Origin: Arsenicibacter rosenii
Lineage (GTDB): Bacteria > Bacteroidota > Bacteroidia > Cytophagales > Spirosomataceae
Direction: 5' to 3'
Length of the DNA stretch: 64,000 nt
Assembly (NCBI RefSeq): GCF_001870735.1
Contig: NZ_MORL01000005.1
Location: 207,736 to 271,735 of the forward strand
Under the pieces are notes generated by a model. The model saw only the letters and a program-made list of their open reading frames with translations. It was not told the DNA's origin and searched no databases. Positions 1 through 8,379 of this stretch are shown piece by piece. The position numbers and the translations under genes were made by a program. Position 1 is the stretch's first letter; the number at the start of each line of letters is the position of its first letter.

Positions 1-663
1 GACATTACAACGGCTCCTGACGGTACGCCCGTTTCGCGCCAAAACCAGAAGGAGCTCAACATATACCGGATGGATTATAACGATGTCAAACGGTATGATG
101 TCGGGCTTCGGGGAAATGTTAACTATCCGGAACAGCAAAAGCAGGCTGCTTATAAGCCATTGCTAAAGGAAGTATTCGACTCGATGGAAGCATACCGGAA
201 AACCAATAATCTTCCGGAATTCGGTTATAATATTGAAATTAAAAGTGAGCCGGATCAGTATGGCATATCCCAGCCGGCACCTGCGGCTTTTTCTGACCTG
301 GTGCTGGCCATAATTAAAGAACACATATCGCCGGACCGGATTACCATACAAAGTTTTGATTTCGCGGTTTTAAAACACTGGAAACAACAGATTGACGCCG
401 GTAAGTATCCGAAAATCAAACTTGCTGCCCTGGTAGCAGATTTGAAAAGTGTGGATACCCATTTAAAAGATTTAGGATTTATACCCGATATTTATAGTCC
501 ATATTTCCGACTTTTGGGTCAGGAAAAGGTGAATCGTATTCATCAGAAAGGGATGAAAGTGATTCCCTGGACGGTAAATAACGCCGGCGAGATGCAAAAG
601 CTGAAAGGTTGGGGCGTCGACGGTATCATTACGGATTATCCGGATCGTGCAAAAGGATTGTAG
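1..663 (+). CDS. Glycerophosphodiester phosphodiesterase family protein (3' part)
   Basis: This is the C-terminal part of a gene that begins before the window. The frame is open from base 1 to a TAG at 661-663, so the internal ATG at 70 is not the start. The visible part carries the end of a GDPD TIM barrel: a region around 'DVGLRGNVNYPEQ', the strand 'FGYNIEIKSEP' that supplies metal-binding acidic residues, 'ITIQSFD', and the terminal 'VIPWTVNNAGEMQKL' and 'DGIITDYPDRA', which are characteristic of the family. GDPDs hydrolyse glycerophosphodiesters to glycerol-3-phosphate and an alcohol, often in the periplasm. The signal peptide, if any, lies outside the window. The next gene starts 3 bases downstream, which suggests co-transcription. 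Confidence 0.93.
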   Translation, partial: DITTAPDGTPVSRQNQKELNIYRMDYNDVKRYDVGLRGNVNYPEQQKQAAYKPLLKEVFDSMEAYRKTNNLPEFGYNIEIKSEPDQYGISQPAPAAFSDLVLAIIKEHISPDRITIQSFDFAVLKHWKQQIDAGKYPKIKLAALVADLKSVDTHLKDLGFIPDIYSPYFRLLGQEKVNRIHQKGMKVIPWTVNNAGEMQKLKGWGVDGIITDYPDRAKGL

Positions 664-666
664 CTT

Positions 667-2199
667 ATGACACTGCTGAACACTACGCTTAAATGGCTTC
701 TTGAACGTCGGTTGCCCCGCATCGAGTCGATGATGAAGCACCCTGGTGAGGTGCAGCAGCAGGTTTTTAACCAGCTCATCCGCCGTGGCCGGCGCACGCA
801 CTGGGGAAAGCTGCACCACTATGGCAGCATCCGCTCCGTTAAGGATTTTCAGACACAGGTGCCGGTATCCTCTTACGAAGACCTGTACCCGTATATTGAA
901 CGAACCATGAAAGGCGAGAACAACCTCCTCTGGCCCTCTCCTATTCACTGGTTCTCTAAATCGTCGGGGACGACCAATGCCCGCAGTAAGTTTATTCCCG
1001 TTTCGCAGGAATCGCTGGACGATTGTCATTTCAAAGGGGGCAAAGACATGATGGCACTTTATGTCGCCAACCGCCCCGACAGCAAAACGTTTGAAGGCAA
1101 AGGACTCTCTATTGGGGGAAGTCTGCACGAAAATCCGTTCAGCAAAAGCGGTGCGGCAGGTGACGTCTCGGCCGTAGTGATGAAAAACCTCCCCTCGTGG
1201 GCGCAATACATCCGCACACCAACAATCGATGTCGCGCTCATGAGCGAGTGGGAGTCGAAAATTGAACGGATGGCCGAAGTAACGGCTCGCGAAAACGTGA
1301 CGAGTATTCTGGGCGTACCAACCTGGACCCTCGTGCTGCTCGATAAGATCCTGGCCAATACCGGCAAATCCAATATTCTGGACGTATGGCCTAATTTTGA
1401 GGTCTTTATTCATGGGGCAGTCAATTTCCAGCCGTATCGCGAACTGTTTACGCAACACGTCTTCCCGTCAGGAGATATTAAATACCTTGAGGTTTATAAC
1501 GCCTCCGAAGGCTTTTTCGCGATTCAGGATGATGTCCGGCGGATCGGTGAGATGCTGGTCATGCTCGACTACGGCATTTTCTACGAGTTTGTTCCGATGG
1601 AAGAAGCCGACAGCCCGTTCCCGAAAGCGCTGACGATTGAAGAAGTCGAACTCCATAAAAACTATGCGCTGGTTATTTCGACCAACGGCGGGTTATGGCG
1701 TTACCGGGTTGGCGATACGGTCCGGTTTACCTCTCTGTATCCGCACCGGCTCAAAGTCAGCGGCCGTACCAAGCACTTTATCAATGCATTCGGGGAGGAA
1801 GTCATTGTCGAAAATGCCGAGGCGGCGATAACCAAAGCCTGTGAGGCGACCGGGGCAGTCATCGCCGACTACACGGCGGGGCCTGTTTATATGGGTGGTA
1901 ACCAAAACGGCCGGCACGAATGGATTATTGAGTTTTCGCAGCCACCCGCCGACCAGTCGTATTTCAACCATATTCTTGACGAGACCCTACGCCTCGTCAA
2001 CTCCGATTACGACGCGAAACGATACAACGACATGGTGCTGCAGGCACCAATCATTCATGCTGTCCCGCGCGGCACGTTTTACAACTGGATGGGACAACGC
2101 GGGAAGTTAGGCGGACAGCATAAGGTTCCCCGTCTGGCCAATTCACGGGAGTATCTGGACGACATTCTGCACTGTCTGGATCAGGACTACGTCGATTAA
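667..2199 (+). CDS. GH3 auxin-responsive promoter family protein (acyl-adenylate ligase-like)
   Basis: A 510-residue protein of the GH3 family, a branch of the ANL adenylating superfamily that in plants conjugates amino acids to acyl acids. The ATP-binding motif SSGTT lies at residues 99-103, followed by a second core 'YNASEGFFAIQ' and 'WRYRVGDTVRF' near residue 345, in the usual order and spacing. Length is normal. Bacterial members are common in Bacteroidota, but their substrate is unknown, so only an acyl-activating or amide-forming role can be inferred. It begins 3 bases after the GDPD stop and is probably translated from the same message. The next gene is convergent and ends at 2200, directly abutting. 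Confidence 0.9.
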   Translation: MTLLNTTLKWLLERRLPRIESMMKHPGEVQQQVFNQLIRRGRRTHWGKLHHYGSIRSVKDFQTQVPVSSYEDLYPYIERTMKGENNLLWPSPIHWFSKSSGTTNARSKFIPVSQESLDDCHFKGGKDMMALYVANRPDSKTFEGKGLSIGGSLHENPFSKSGAAGDVSAVVMKNLPSWAQYIRTPTIDVALMSEWESKIERMAEVTARENVTSILGVPTWTLVLLDKILANTGKSNILDVWPNFEVFIHGAVNFQPYRELFTQHVFPSGDIKYLEVYNASEGFFAIQDDVRRIGEMLVMLDYGIFYEFVPMEEADSPFPKALTIEEVELHKNYALVISTNGGLWRYRVGDTVRFTSLYPHRLKVSGRTKHFINAFGEEVIVENAEAAITKACEATGAVIADYTAGPVYMGGNQNGRHEWIIEFSQPPADQSYFNHILDETLRLVNSDYDAKRYNDMVLQAPIIHAVPRGTFYNWMGQRGKLGGQHKVPRLANSREYLDDILHCLDQDYVD

Positions 2200-2688
2200 C
2201 TACCCCCGGACCAGCCCTTTTTCGCGCAGGAAATTGTTTGTCAGCACCGTTTTATCGGGGTTAAGTACTACCTGACCGATCACTTCACATACGAACAGTA
2301 CATGGTCGCCGGAATCGATCTGCCCGATCACCTGACATTGTGCATAGCCAATGGCGTCTGTCAGGAAAGGGCAACCGCGGGTATCCAGCGCATACGGCAA
2401 CCGGCTAAACTTATCCTGATCACGACCGCTTTTGCGGCCGAGCCGGCCGATGAGACCTGTCTGATCGTCAGCCAGCAGATTGACGTTGAGTATACCGCTT
2501 TGCTGCACGAGGGTAATGGTATAATCAATTTTATACAGGGCCACGGTCAGGTGAGTGCCGCCCATGGCCGTCTGCATCACCCATGTGGCAATGTTGGCGT
2601 TATAACGTGCGTCGGGCGTACCGGCGCCGGTTACGGTTGTAATGGCGTGAACGTCGTAGTTTTTATATTTCAGTAGTTTTCTTGCCAT
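2200..2688 (-). CDS. Flavin reductase family protein (FMN-binding split barrel)
   Basis: A 162-residue protein resembling the flavin reductase-like, FMN-binding split-barrel family. Visible marks are the N-terminal strand 'YDVHAITTVTG', 'NANIATWVMQTAM' (the flavin-contacting segment, comparable to 'NAFTASWVSQVS' in relatives), 'SGILNVNLLADDQ', and 'IGYAQCQVIGQIDSGDHVLFVCEVI' near the C-terminus. Family members reduce free flavin with NAD(P)H or act as haem or cobalamin-type oxidoreductases; the partner here is not evident. The gene converges on the GH3 gene with no gap. The ATG at 2686-2688 is divergent from the ispH promoter. No signal peptide, so cytoplasmic. Confidence 0.85.
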   Translation of the reverse strand: MARKLLKYKNYDVHAITTVTGAGTPDARYNANIATWVMQTAMGGTHLTVALYKIDYTITLVQQSGILNVNLLADDQTGLIGRLGRKSGRDQDKFSRLPYALDTRGCPFLTDAIGYAQCQVIGQIDSGDHVLFVCEVIGQVVLNPDKTVLTNNFLREKGLVRG

Positions 2689-2699
2689 TGGTAAGCGTC

Positions 2700-2729
2700 T
2701 TGAAGTTCAAACGGGTTATCGTAGTTTTG
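2700..2729 (+). promoter_or_regulatory. Promoter for ispH
   Basis: TTG at 2700-2702, a 19-base spacer, and TAGTTTTG at 2722-2729 match the Bacteroidota -33/-7 consensus (TTG...TAnnTTTG). Transcription would begin near 2735 and give a leader of about 90 bases before the ispH ATG at 2826. Confidence 0.55.
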
Positions 2730-2825
2730 CAGTGAACAAAGCGTTTTATCTCTCTGTTTATAATGAAGCAGGTTATTTGTCAAGGCCTGCATAGAGCGTA
2801 AGCGCAGGATCCATTCAGCATCGTC

Positions 2826-4055
2826 ATGAAGTCTTTCAACATTCCCAGGCATTACCGTAGTGCCGTTATTACTCCAATCAAGGAATTCCGCCGGAAACGT
2901 GATAAGCTGAAACGTGATTTCACGCCGACCGAATTAGATTTCGGACCGGTACGGGTACTGATTGCCCGCCACTTTGGTTTTTGCTACGGCGTTGAAAATG
3001 CGGTCGAAATTGCCTATAGGGCCATTGCCGAGAATGAAGGCCGCCGACTTTTTCTGCTGAGTGAAATGATTCATAACCCCGACGTCAACGCCGACCTGAT
3101 TAGCCGGGGAGTGCGCTTTCTGATGGATACCCATGGCAAACAGTTGATCCCCTGGGAGGAGCTTACGGCCGATGACGTTGTGATCATTCCGGCATTCGGG
3201 ACTACGCTGGAAACCTATGCCCGCCTGCAGGCCATCGGTCTGGATATCGAAAAATACGACACGACCTGCCCGTTTGTGGAAAAAGTGTGGAATAAAGCCA
3301 GCCAGATCGGCAATAAGCAATATTCTGTGGTTGTCCACGGAAAACCAAGCCACGAAGAAACGCGGGCTACGTTTTCGCACAGTAAGGAAGCCGCCCCGAC
3401 AGTGGTGGTCAAAGACATGAAACAGGCGCAGCATCTGGCAAAGTTTATCACCGGTGCTTTACCTGCCCAACAGTTTTACACCGACTTTGCAGGTCAGTAT
3501 TCTGAAGGATTTGATCCGTCAGCCGATTTAAAGCGTATCGGCGTAGTAAACCAGACAACCATGCTCGCCTCGGATACTCAGGGCATTGCCGACTATCTGA
3601 AAGGGGTTATGATAGATACCTACCAGCTAACGCCGGATACTGTCGACGAGCATTTTGCCAATACCCGGGATACCTTGTGTTATGCCACCAACGATAATCA
3701 GGATGCGACCTATGCCCTGCTCGGTTATCCGGCTGATTTTGCTATCGTAGCAGGCGGTTATAACAGTTCGAATACCTCGCACATTGTCGAACTCTGCGAG
3801 GCGAAGCTTCCAACCTACTTTATCGAATCAGACCAGAAAATGTTATCGGCCGACCTGATCCGCCATTACGACCTGCACACCAAACAGGAGATAGTGACGG
3901 AAGCCTTTATCCCGGAACAGGAGCAGGTAACCGTGTTGTTAACCTGCGGTGCTTCCTGCCCCGACGCCGTTGTCGAGGGTATCCTGATGCGTCTGGTCAG
4001 CTTTTTCCCGGCCGCCCGACCTATCGAAGAGGTGATGGAAAAGGTAACGGATTAG
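2826..4055 (+). CDS. ispH: 4-hydroxy-3-methylbut-2-enyl diphosphate reductase
   Basis: IspH (LytB) performs the last step of the MEP isoprenoid pathway, reducing HMBPP to isopentenyl and dimethylallyl diphosphate with a [4Fe-4S] cluster. Cluster cysteines are visible at C53 ('HFGFCYGVENA'), C148 ('DTTCPFVEKVW') and C285 ('RDTLCYATNDNQ'). Late motifs are 'NSSNTSHIVELC' and 'TCGASCPDAVVEG'. At 409 residues it is longer than E. coli IspH (about 316). The excess is an N-terminal extension of about 40 residues plus insertions, as in other Cytophagales. The stop overlaps the stop of the convergent glycoside hydrolase gene by 4 bases. Confidence 0.96.
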   Translation: MKSFNIPRHYRSAVITPIKEFRRKRDKLKRDFTPTELDFGPVRVLIARHFGFCYGVENAVEIAYRAIAENEGRRLFLLSEMIHNPDVNADLISRGVRFLMDTHGKQLIPWEELTADDVVIIPAFGTTLETYARLQAIGLDIEKYDTTCPFVEKVWNKASQIGNKQYSVVVHGKPSHEETRATFSHSKEAAPTVVVKDMKQAQHLAKFITGALPAQQFYTDFAGQYSEGFDPSADLKRIGVVNQTTMLASDTQGIADYLKGVMIDTYQLTPDTVDEHFANTRDTLCYATNDNQDATYALLGYPADFAIVAGGYNSSNTSHIVELCEAKLPTYFIESDQKMLSADLIRHYDLHTKQEIVTEAFIPEQEQVTVLLTCGASCPDAVVEGILMRLVSFFPAARPIEEVMEKVTD

Positions 4056-5752
4056 TTAATCCAGACCTGAATTTCCCTGCTTTCGTTGTGCAACCGGTCA
4101 AAGGCAGTCACAATGTAGGTATATTTCTTTTTCGGATCGGCCGTACGATCAATGAACCGGGTATTGTCTTCGCCGGGGCAGATAGACAGAATACGTTCCG
4201 GATTATCTGTGCGGTATTGCCGGTAACGGCCTTCAAAGCGGTAAACGACATAATAACTTGCCAGGTCGCCGTCTCTCGCCTCGTCCGGCGATTGCCAGTA
4301 TAGTTCAACACCCTGATCGGTCCGTGCGGCTTTCAGGTCACGTACCGGCAGCGGCGGAATACTGTCGATCCAGGTCATTGGCGGCACCAGCGCCGGGTAT
4401 TTATACAGGCTGGTCTGAAGCGAATCCCGCACACCCATACGGTTGGTGGTCAGCGATTTCGAGCTAAAATAAATACTGCCGTGAACCGGTCCGCGCGCTG
4501 CCGCCAGCGCGCTGTTGCGCAGGTATCTGATCTGAGACGGCATCTGTGCCGGATCCATCCAGGCCGGGTCACGTTCGCGGGTATTGCCGAGCCGGTAAGC
4601 CCCATGGCCAATGTACAGGTGACGGCCAATGCTGTTTTTTGCCCACCAGTCGACCAGCACTTTATACGGCGCGCGGCTGAATTCGGTGGTGAAATAAACC
4701 TGCGGCACAATGTAATCGACCCACCCCTGACGTACCCATTTACGGGTATCGGCATACAGCTCATAATACGCCTGACCGCCGGTAGTTGCCGAACCATCGG
4801 GATCACTCTTCACGTTTTTCCAGATACCGAACGGGCTGATCCCGAACTTACAGTAAGGGTTTACGGCTTTTACGGAGTCGCGCAGCTCCAGTACCAGTTT
4901 ATCAACATTGCTCCGGCGCCAGTCTTCCTTACCCATTCCGTTGTAATATTTCCGGTAAGCTGCATCATCCTTAATGGTCTGACCGGCAATGGCATACGGA
5001 TAAAAATAATCGTCGAAATGGATACCGTCTACATCGTAGTTCCGCACGATATTCGCTACAATACCGGCCACATACGTACGGACTTCCGGCAAACCTAAGT
5101 TAAACAGCTTCCGGTCGCCATAGGTAATAAACCATTCCGGTTTCCGGTAGCTGATATGGTCGCTGGCAAGGCTGGCGGTTTTACCGAACGTTCCCCGGTC
5201 GAGGTTCAGCCACGCGTGAAACTCCATGCCACGGCTATGTGCCTGGTCAATGATGAACTCCATCGGGTCATAAAACGGATCGGGAGCTTTCCCCTGCTTA
5301 CCGGTCAGCCACTCCGACCACGGTTCTGGTCCTTCGGCATAGAATGCGTCGGCGGCGGCCCGCACCTGCATGATAACGGCATTCAGGCCTGCCTGCCGGT
5401 GCATATCCAGAATCGAAATCATTTCCTGCTGCTGCTGTGAAGTAGGCAGTCCTTTTTTACTGGGCCAGTCAATGTTTTGTACCGTAGCGATCCATACCGC
5501 TCTGAACTCCCGTTTCGGCGAGGCGGGCACCGACATATCCGGCATTTCGTAGGCAACGGTATCAACAGGCGGCCTGGGCCTGGTTGCAGCTACCGACGAA
5601 GCTGACCGGGGCGGCGTCACCGGCGGCTTTTTGGCTACGGGTTTGGTAGCAGCCGGCGGTGTTTTTACAACCACTGGTGCCCGGCGCGAATGACACCCGA
5701 TCGCAAGAAGAAGTGTTGAGAAACAAACAAAAAAAACAGTTGCCCGAAACAT
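4052..5752 (-). CDS. Family 10-like glycosylhydrolase (DUF187/GHL10) lipoprotein with C-terminal FN3-like domain
   Basis: A 566-residue exported lipoprotein. An N-terminal hydrophobic signal ends in the lipobox LLAIGC (cysteine about residue 20), followed by a Pro/Ala/Lys-rich linker to about residue 75. The catalytic TIM barrel starts at 'KREFRAVWIATVQNIDWPS'. It includes 'DGIHFDDYFYPY' (the acidic motif typical of GHL10), 'KFGISPFGIWKN' and 'VDYIVPQVYF'. About 85 residues at the C-terminus ('PVRDLKAARTDQGVELYWQSP...') look like a fibronectin type III module. Members act on peptidoglycan or other surface glycans, but the substrate here is unknown. It is monocistronic and its 3' end overlaps ispH tail-to-tail by 4 bases. 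Confidence 0.9.
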   Translation of the reverse strand: MFRATVFFVCFSTLLLAIGCHSRRAPVVVKTPPAATKPVAKKPPVTPPRSASSVAATRPRPPVDTVAYEMPDMSVPASPKREFRAVWIATVQNIDWPSKKGLPTSQQQQEMISILDMHRQAGLNAVIMQVRAAADAFYAEGPEPWSEWLTGKQGKAPDPFYDPMEFIIDQAHSRGMEFHAWLNLDRGTFGKTASLASDHISYRKPEWFITYGDRKLFNLGLPEVRTYVAGIVANIVRNYDVDGIHFDDYFYPYAIAGQTIKDDAAYRKYYNGMGKEDWRRSNVDKLVLELRDSVKAVNPYCKFGISPFGIWKNVKSDPDGSATTGGQAYYELYADTRKWVRQGWVDYIVPQVYFTTEFSRAPYKVLVDWWAKNSIGRHLYIGHGAYRLGNTRERDPAWMDPAQMPSQIRYLRNSALAAARGPVHGSIYFSSKSLTTNRMGVRDSLQTSLYKYPALVPPMTWIDSIPPLPVRDLKAARTDQGVELYWQSPDEARDGDLASYYVVYRFEGRYRQYRTDNPERILSICPGEDNTRFIDRTADPKKKYTYIVTAFDRLHNESREIQVWIN

Positions 5753-5789
5753 GAAAAAAGCGAATTAGGCTACAAAAGTACGGGATTAA

Positions 5790-5933
5790 TTACTTTTTGC
5801 CTTCCCGCCGGCAACGATCACTGCAATAGATTACCTGCTCCCAGTCCCGTTCCCACTTTTTCCGCCAGCTAAAAGGACGTTGACAAACAGGACATACCTT
5901 CACCGGCAAGTCTGACTTCTTACGCATTTTCAT
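5790..5933 (-). CDS. DUF2256 domain-containing small protein
   Basis: A 47-codon gene read directly from the sequence. It starts at the ATG whose complement is 5931-5933 and ends at TAA (5790-5792). The product is basic and has paired cysteines: '[16 protein letters not shown]' and '[10 protein letters not shown]', a treble-clef or zinc-ribbon-like C-x2-C...C-x3-C pattern diagnostic of DUF2256. The function is not established. In many genomes DUF2256 and TIGR03643 genes sit near cryptochrome or photolyase genes. Here it is divergent from a TIGR03643 gene with 62 bases between starts, and no photolyase is nearby. Confidence 0.88.
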   Translation of the reverse strand: MKMRKKSDLPVKVCPVCQRPFSWRKKWERDWEQVIYCSDRCRREGKK

Positions 5934-5995
5934 ACTCTGCTTCCTGAACGTTTTATTTCGCTAAACCTTACCCTGCGGCCAATGGTTTAGTCTCC

Positions 5996-6286
5996 ATGAA
6001 AACACAGCAGACTACCCTCCTGACTGACGACGAGATCGACCGGATTATTGAAATGGCCTGGGAGGACCGGACACCCTTTGACGCCATTGAGGCACAGTTT
6101 GGCCTGGCCGAACAGGAAGTCATTGACCTGATGCGACGCGAAATGAAACCATCGTCGTGGCGCATGTGGCGAGCCCGCGTACAAGGCCGTAAGACTAAAC
6201 ACCGGGCCACATCGGCCGTTGATGATCAAACGTTTAAATGTACCCGACAACGGCAAATCAGTCATAATCAGTCGAAAAAACGTTGA
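5996..6286 (+). CDS. TIGR03643 / DUF2805 family protein
   Basis: A 96-residue protein with the family core 'IDRIIEMAWEDRTPFDAIEAQFGL' (residues about 14-37; a helix-turn-helix-like segment), 'EQEVIDLMRREMKPSSWRMWRARV' and 'GRKTKH' near residue 64. The conserved part stops there. The last 30 residues are low-complexity and rich in Gln, Lys and Arg, so the conserved domain is complete and the tail is an extra. No function is established. It shares a short divergent promoter region with the DUF2256 gene, a pairing also seen in other genomes. Confidence 0.87.
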   Translation: MKTQQTTLLTDDEIDRIIEMAWEDRTPFDAIEAQFGLAEQEVIDLMRREMKPSSWRMWRARVQGRKTKHRATSAVDDQTFKCTRQRQISHNQSKKR

Positions 6287-6413
6287 GAATGACATTTTGG
6301 CATCTAAATGTTTTCGCTTAATTTTGTCGCGCAATATTTGGGTAAATCTAAATTTCTATTCAAAAAATAGTAAAAAAACCCAAAAATTTAAAATTTTTTT
6401 TGGAAAGGTGTAG

Positions 6414-6447
6414 TTTTGTAAAAGACGTGCTAAACTACTTACCTTAG
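6414..6447 (+). promoter_or_regulatory. Candidate promoter of the Lrp/AsnC gene
   Basis: TTTTG at 6414-6418 and TACCTTAG at 6440-6447 are separated by 21 bases, close to the Bacteroidota consensus. The upstream 6350-6400 stretch is strongly A/T-rich (runs of A and T), like an UP element. The TTTTG is itself the end of a second TAnnTTTG match (6411-6418), so the assignment of boxes is uncertain. Confidence 0.4.
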
Positions 6448-6462
6448 CGTACAACGAAGACT

Positions 6463-6933
6463 ATGTCAAGCTCAAAGTTAGACCAAATCGACCGCAAGGT
6501 TCTGGATATTCTGCAATCAAACGCCAAGATAACCAACGCTCAACTATCAAAGGAAATCGGCCTTTCGCCGGCCCCGACCCTGGAACGGGTTAAAAAGCTG
6601 GAAACCTCCGGTATCATCCAAAGCTACCACGCACAACTCGACCGCGAAAAAGTGGGGCTGGGCGTGACTACATTTGTGATGGTAACCCTGGTAGGCCACA
6701 AAAAAATGGTGACCGATTCGTTTGTACAGCGGGTTAACGAAATCCCTGAAATTATCGAGTGCCACCACATTACCGGCTCGGGTGATTTCCTGCTGAAGGT
6801 TATTTCAAAAGACATCAACTCGTATCAGAAGCTGATGCTGGAAGTAATCAATGAGATCGAAGAAGTGGCCAGCACACAAACCATGGTGATTTTATCGACC
6901 TTCAAGGAAAGTAAGGTAATGCCGATTCCTTGA
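6463..6933 (+). CDS. Lrp/AsnC family transcriptional regulator
   Basis: A 156-residue one-component regulator. Residues about 6-60 form the winged helix-turn-helix ('LDQIDRKVLDILQSNAKITNAQLSKEIGLSPAPTLERVKKLE'), and about 70-150 the RAM/AsnC ligand-binding domain, including the 'CHHITGSGDFLLKV' strand that forms the effector pocket in Lrp relatives. Proteins of this kind sense amino acids and regulate amino-acid metabolism as octamers. The gene is alone on its strand with a strong terminator behind it, so its targets cannot be read from context. Confidence 0.95.
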   Translation: MSSSKLDQIDRKVLDILQSNAKITNAQLSKEIGLSPAPTLERVKKLETSGIIQSYHAQLDREKVGLGVTTFVMVTLVGHKKMVTDSFVQRVNEIPEIIECHHITGSGDFLLKVISKDINSYQKLMLEVINEIEEVASTQTMVILSTFKESKVMPIP

Positions 6934-6950
6934 TCTGTATATAGCTTATG

Positions 6951-6983
6951 AAAAAGGGCCATTTGCTGTAAATGGCCCTTTTT
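6951..6983. terminator. Bidirectional intrinsic terminator
   Basis: A perfect hairpin: a 14-base arm from AAAAAGGGCCATTT, a 5-base loop, and the complementary arm ending in TTTTT. It has a T-run on both strands, so it can end both the Lrp gene (+) and the convergent TPR gene (-). Confidence 0.9.
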
Positions 6984-6988
6984 CGTGT

Positions 6989-8218
6989 TTAATCCCGACG
7001 TTTCCGCCGCTCATCCCTGCGCGACTTTTTACTGTCTTTCAGCGCCTTCTTTGCTTCCTCATACTGACTTGATTTCTTATCGGCCGAATCGAGCACTTCC
7101 TTGTAGTACGCTGTCGCCTGATCATAATTTTTTTCATCGGTAGCAATCTTCGCCAGTCCGGTCAGCGACGACCAGTAATACCCTGCGTTGGTGGCCTTGA
7201 TCTGCTTTGCAAAATCAATGGATTGTTGGTAATACTGTTTAGCGACCGCCGTATTCCGGTAAAAATTATGATTTATGTAGGCCAGAATATAGGCTGCTGT
7301 CCGGCCACTGACGGCCTCATACCCGGCCTGGCTCCTGGCAATTTTTTCCAGAATCCGTTTTGAGATCACCTCGGCCTCATTCAACCGCCCGCGGACAAAC
7401 GCCGAACGGGCAAAATACCGCTCAAAAAAAGGATTTTCAGGATATTGCTCAGTCATGTACTTTGCCAGATCATAGGCCTTGTCATACTGATTTTCCATGC
7501 TGTAAATCTGCAGCAGGAAATAACGTGCCTCTGTGCGGGTATAAAAGGCGTTGTTCGCCGTCTTTTCCAGTTGCTGAATACCCGCGTTTTTATCGCCTTT
7601 CGGGAAAAACATCAGGATTGGTTTCAGCAACGGATAGTTTTGCGGAATCCACTGGGCATAATAGTTATACAACCCGTCGCCAAAGAGCAGTTCAGGGCTG
7701 ATATCGCCGTTGCCCTTGCACTTCTCAAAATATTTCAGAGCATTTTTACCGGCCAGCGTAGCCTTCGCCCATTTCTTCCGCTCTGAATACAGACGTCCTT
7801 TGAAGGCATAAGCGGCAGCGAGGAAAAACGAAGGCTCTACTTTATTGTCGCTGTCATCATACAGTTTTTCTGCCAGGGTAATTGTGCTGTCCATATACGC
7901 CAGACACCGGTCATCGTAATCTTCAATGTCGGTGTTGGGTACTATTTTCCACCACTCAGCGAGGCCCATCAGAAAGTAGGGCATCGGATGTTTCGGGTAC
8001 CGGACCTTCAGCCACCGGAATTCCTTATCGGCTTCATAAAATTTATAGTTATACAACTGGTTAATGGCTTCGGCCGATTCCAGCTGCACACCGGGGTGCT
8101 TCAATAATCCATCGTATTTTTTATCAAAAGCCGACGGATCATATAACTGTGCCTGAGCCATATAGCCCAATACGATTAATAAAACCGTCAAACTGAACTG
8201 CTTCATTTTCTTTGTCAT
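6989..8218 (-). CDS. Secreted tetratricopeptide-repeat protein
   Basis: A 409-residue protein with an N-terminal signal peptide (a hydrophobic segment ending 'YMAQAQ', about residue 23) and several TPR-like helical pairs: 'PYFLMGLAEWW', 'FFLAAAYAFKGRLY', 'ARYFLLQIYSMENQYDKAYDLAKYM', 'SLTGLAKIATDEKNYDQATAYYKEVL'. The last 20 residues are very basic (Lys/Arg/Asp-rich tail). TPRs mediate protein-protein contacts, and the partner is unknown. It is probably periplasmic, starts at the ATG at 8216-8218, and diverges from hpt. Confidence 0.82.
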   Translation of the reverse strand: MTKKMKQFSLTVLLIVLGYMAQAQLYDPSAFDKKYDGLLKHPGVQLESAEAINQLYNYKFYEADKEFRWLKVRYPKHPMPYFLMGLAEWWKIVPNTDIEDYDDRCLAYMDSTITLAEKLYDDSDNKVEPSFFLAAAYAFKGRLYSERKKWAKATLAGKNALKYFEKCKGNGDISPELLFGDGLYNYYAQWIPQNYPLLKPILMFFPKGDKNAGIQQLEKTANNAFYTRTEARYFLLQIYSMENQYDKAYDLAKYMTEQYPENPFFERYFARSAFVRGRLNEAEVISKRILEKIARSQAGYEAVSGRTAAYILAYINHNFYRNTAVAKQYYQQSIDFAKQIKATNAGYYWSSLTGLAKIATDEKNYDQATAYYKEVLDSADKKSSQYEEAKKALKDSKKSRRDERRKRRD

Positions 8219-8344
8219 TTAGCTACGCTGCTGAACGTTCTCTGCGCCTTACCTATAACGGTTGCCACATCTTTTTATGTGCGACCTTTCCATTAACGTA
8301 CAAAGCCGGCGATCAGTTTACCGTTCATAAAATTTACGAAAAAG

Positions 8345-8376
8345 TTGCCTTACCATGCCCGCCCGCCGTACCTTTG
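8345..8376 (+). promoter_or_regulatory. Promoter of hpt, box ending 3 bases before the ATG
   Basis: TTG at 8345-8347, a 21-base spacer, and a perfect TAnnTTTG box (TACCTTTG) at 8369-8376. The start codon of hpt is at 8380, so the expected transcription start falls on or beside the ATG, which suggests a leaderless message. Confidence 0.55.
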
Positions 8377-8379
8377 CTC

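Noticed and set aside
472-1458. A 328-codon open frame antisense to the GH3 gene
   Set aside because: It lies opposite a strongly supported gene, has no signal or domain, and its composition mirrors the coding strand.
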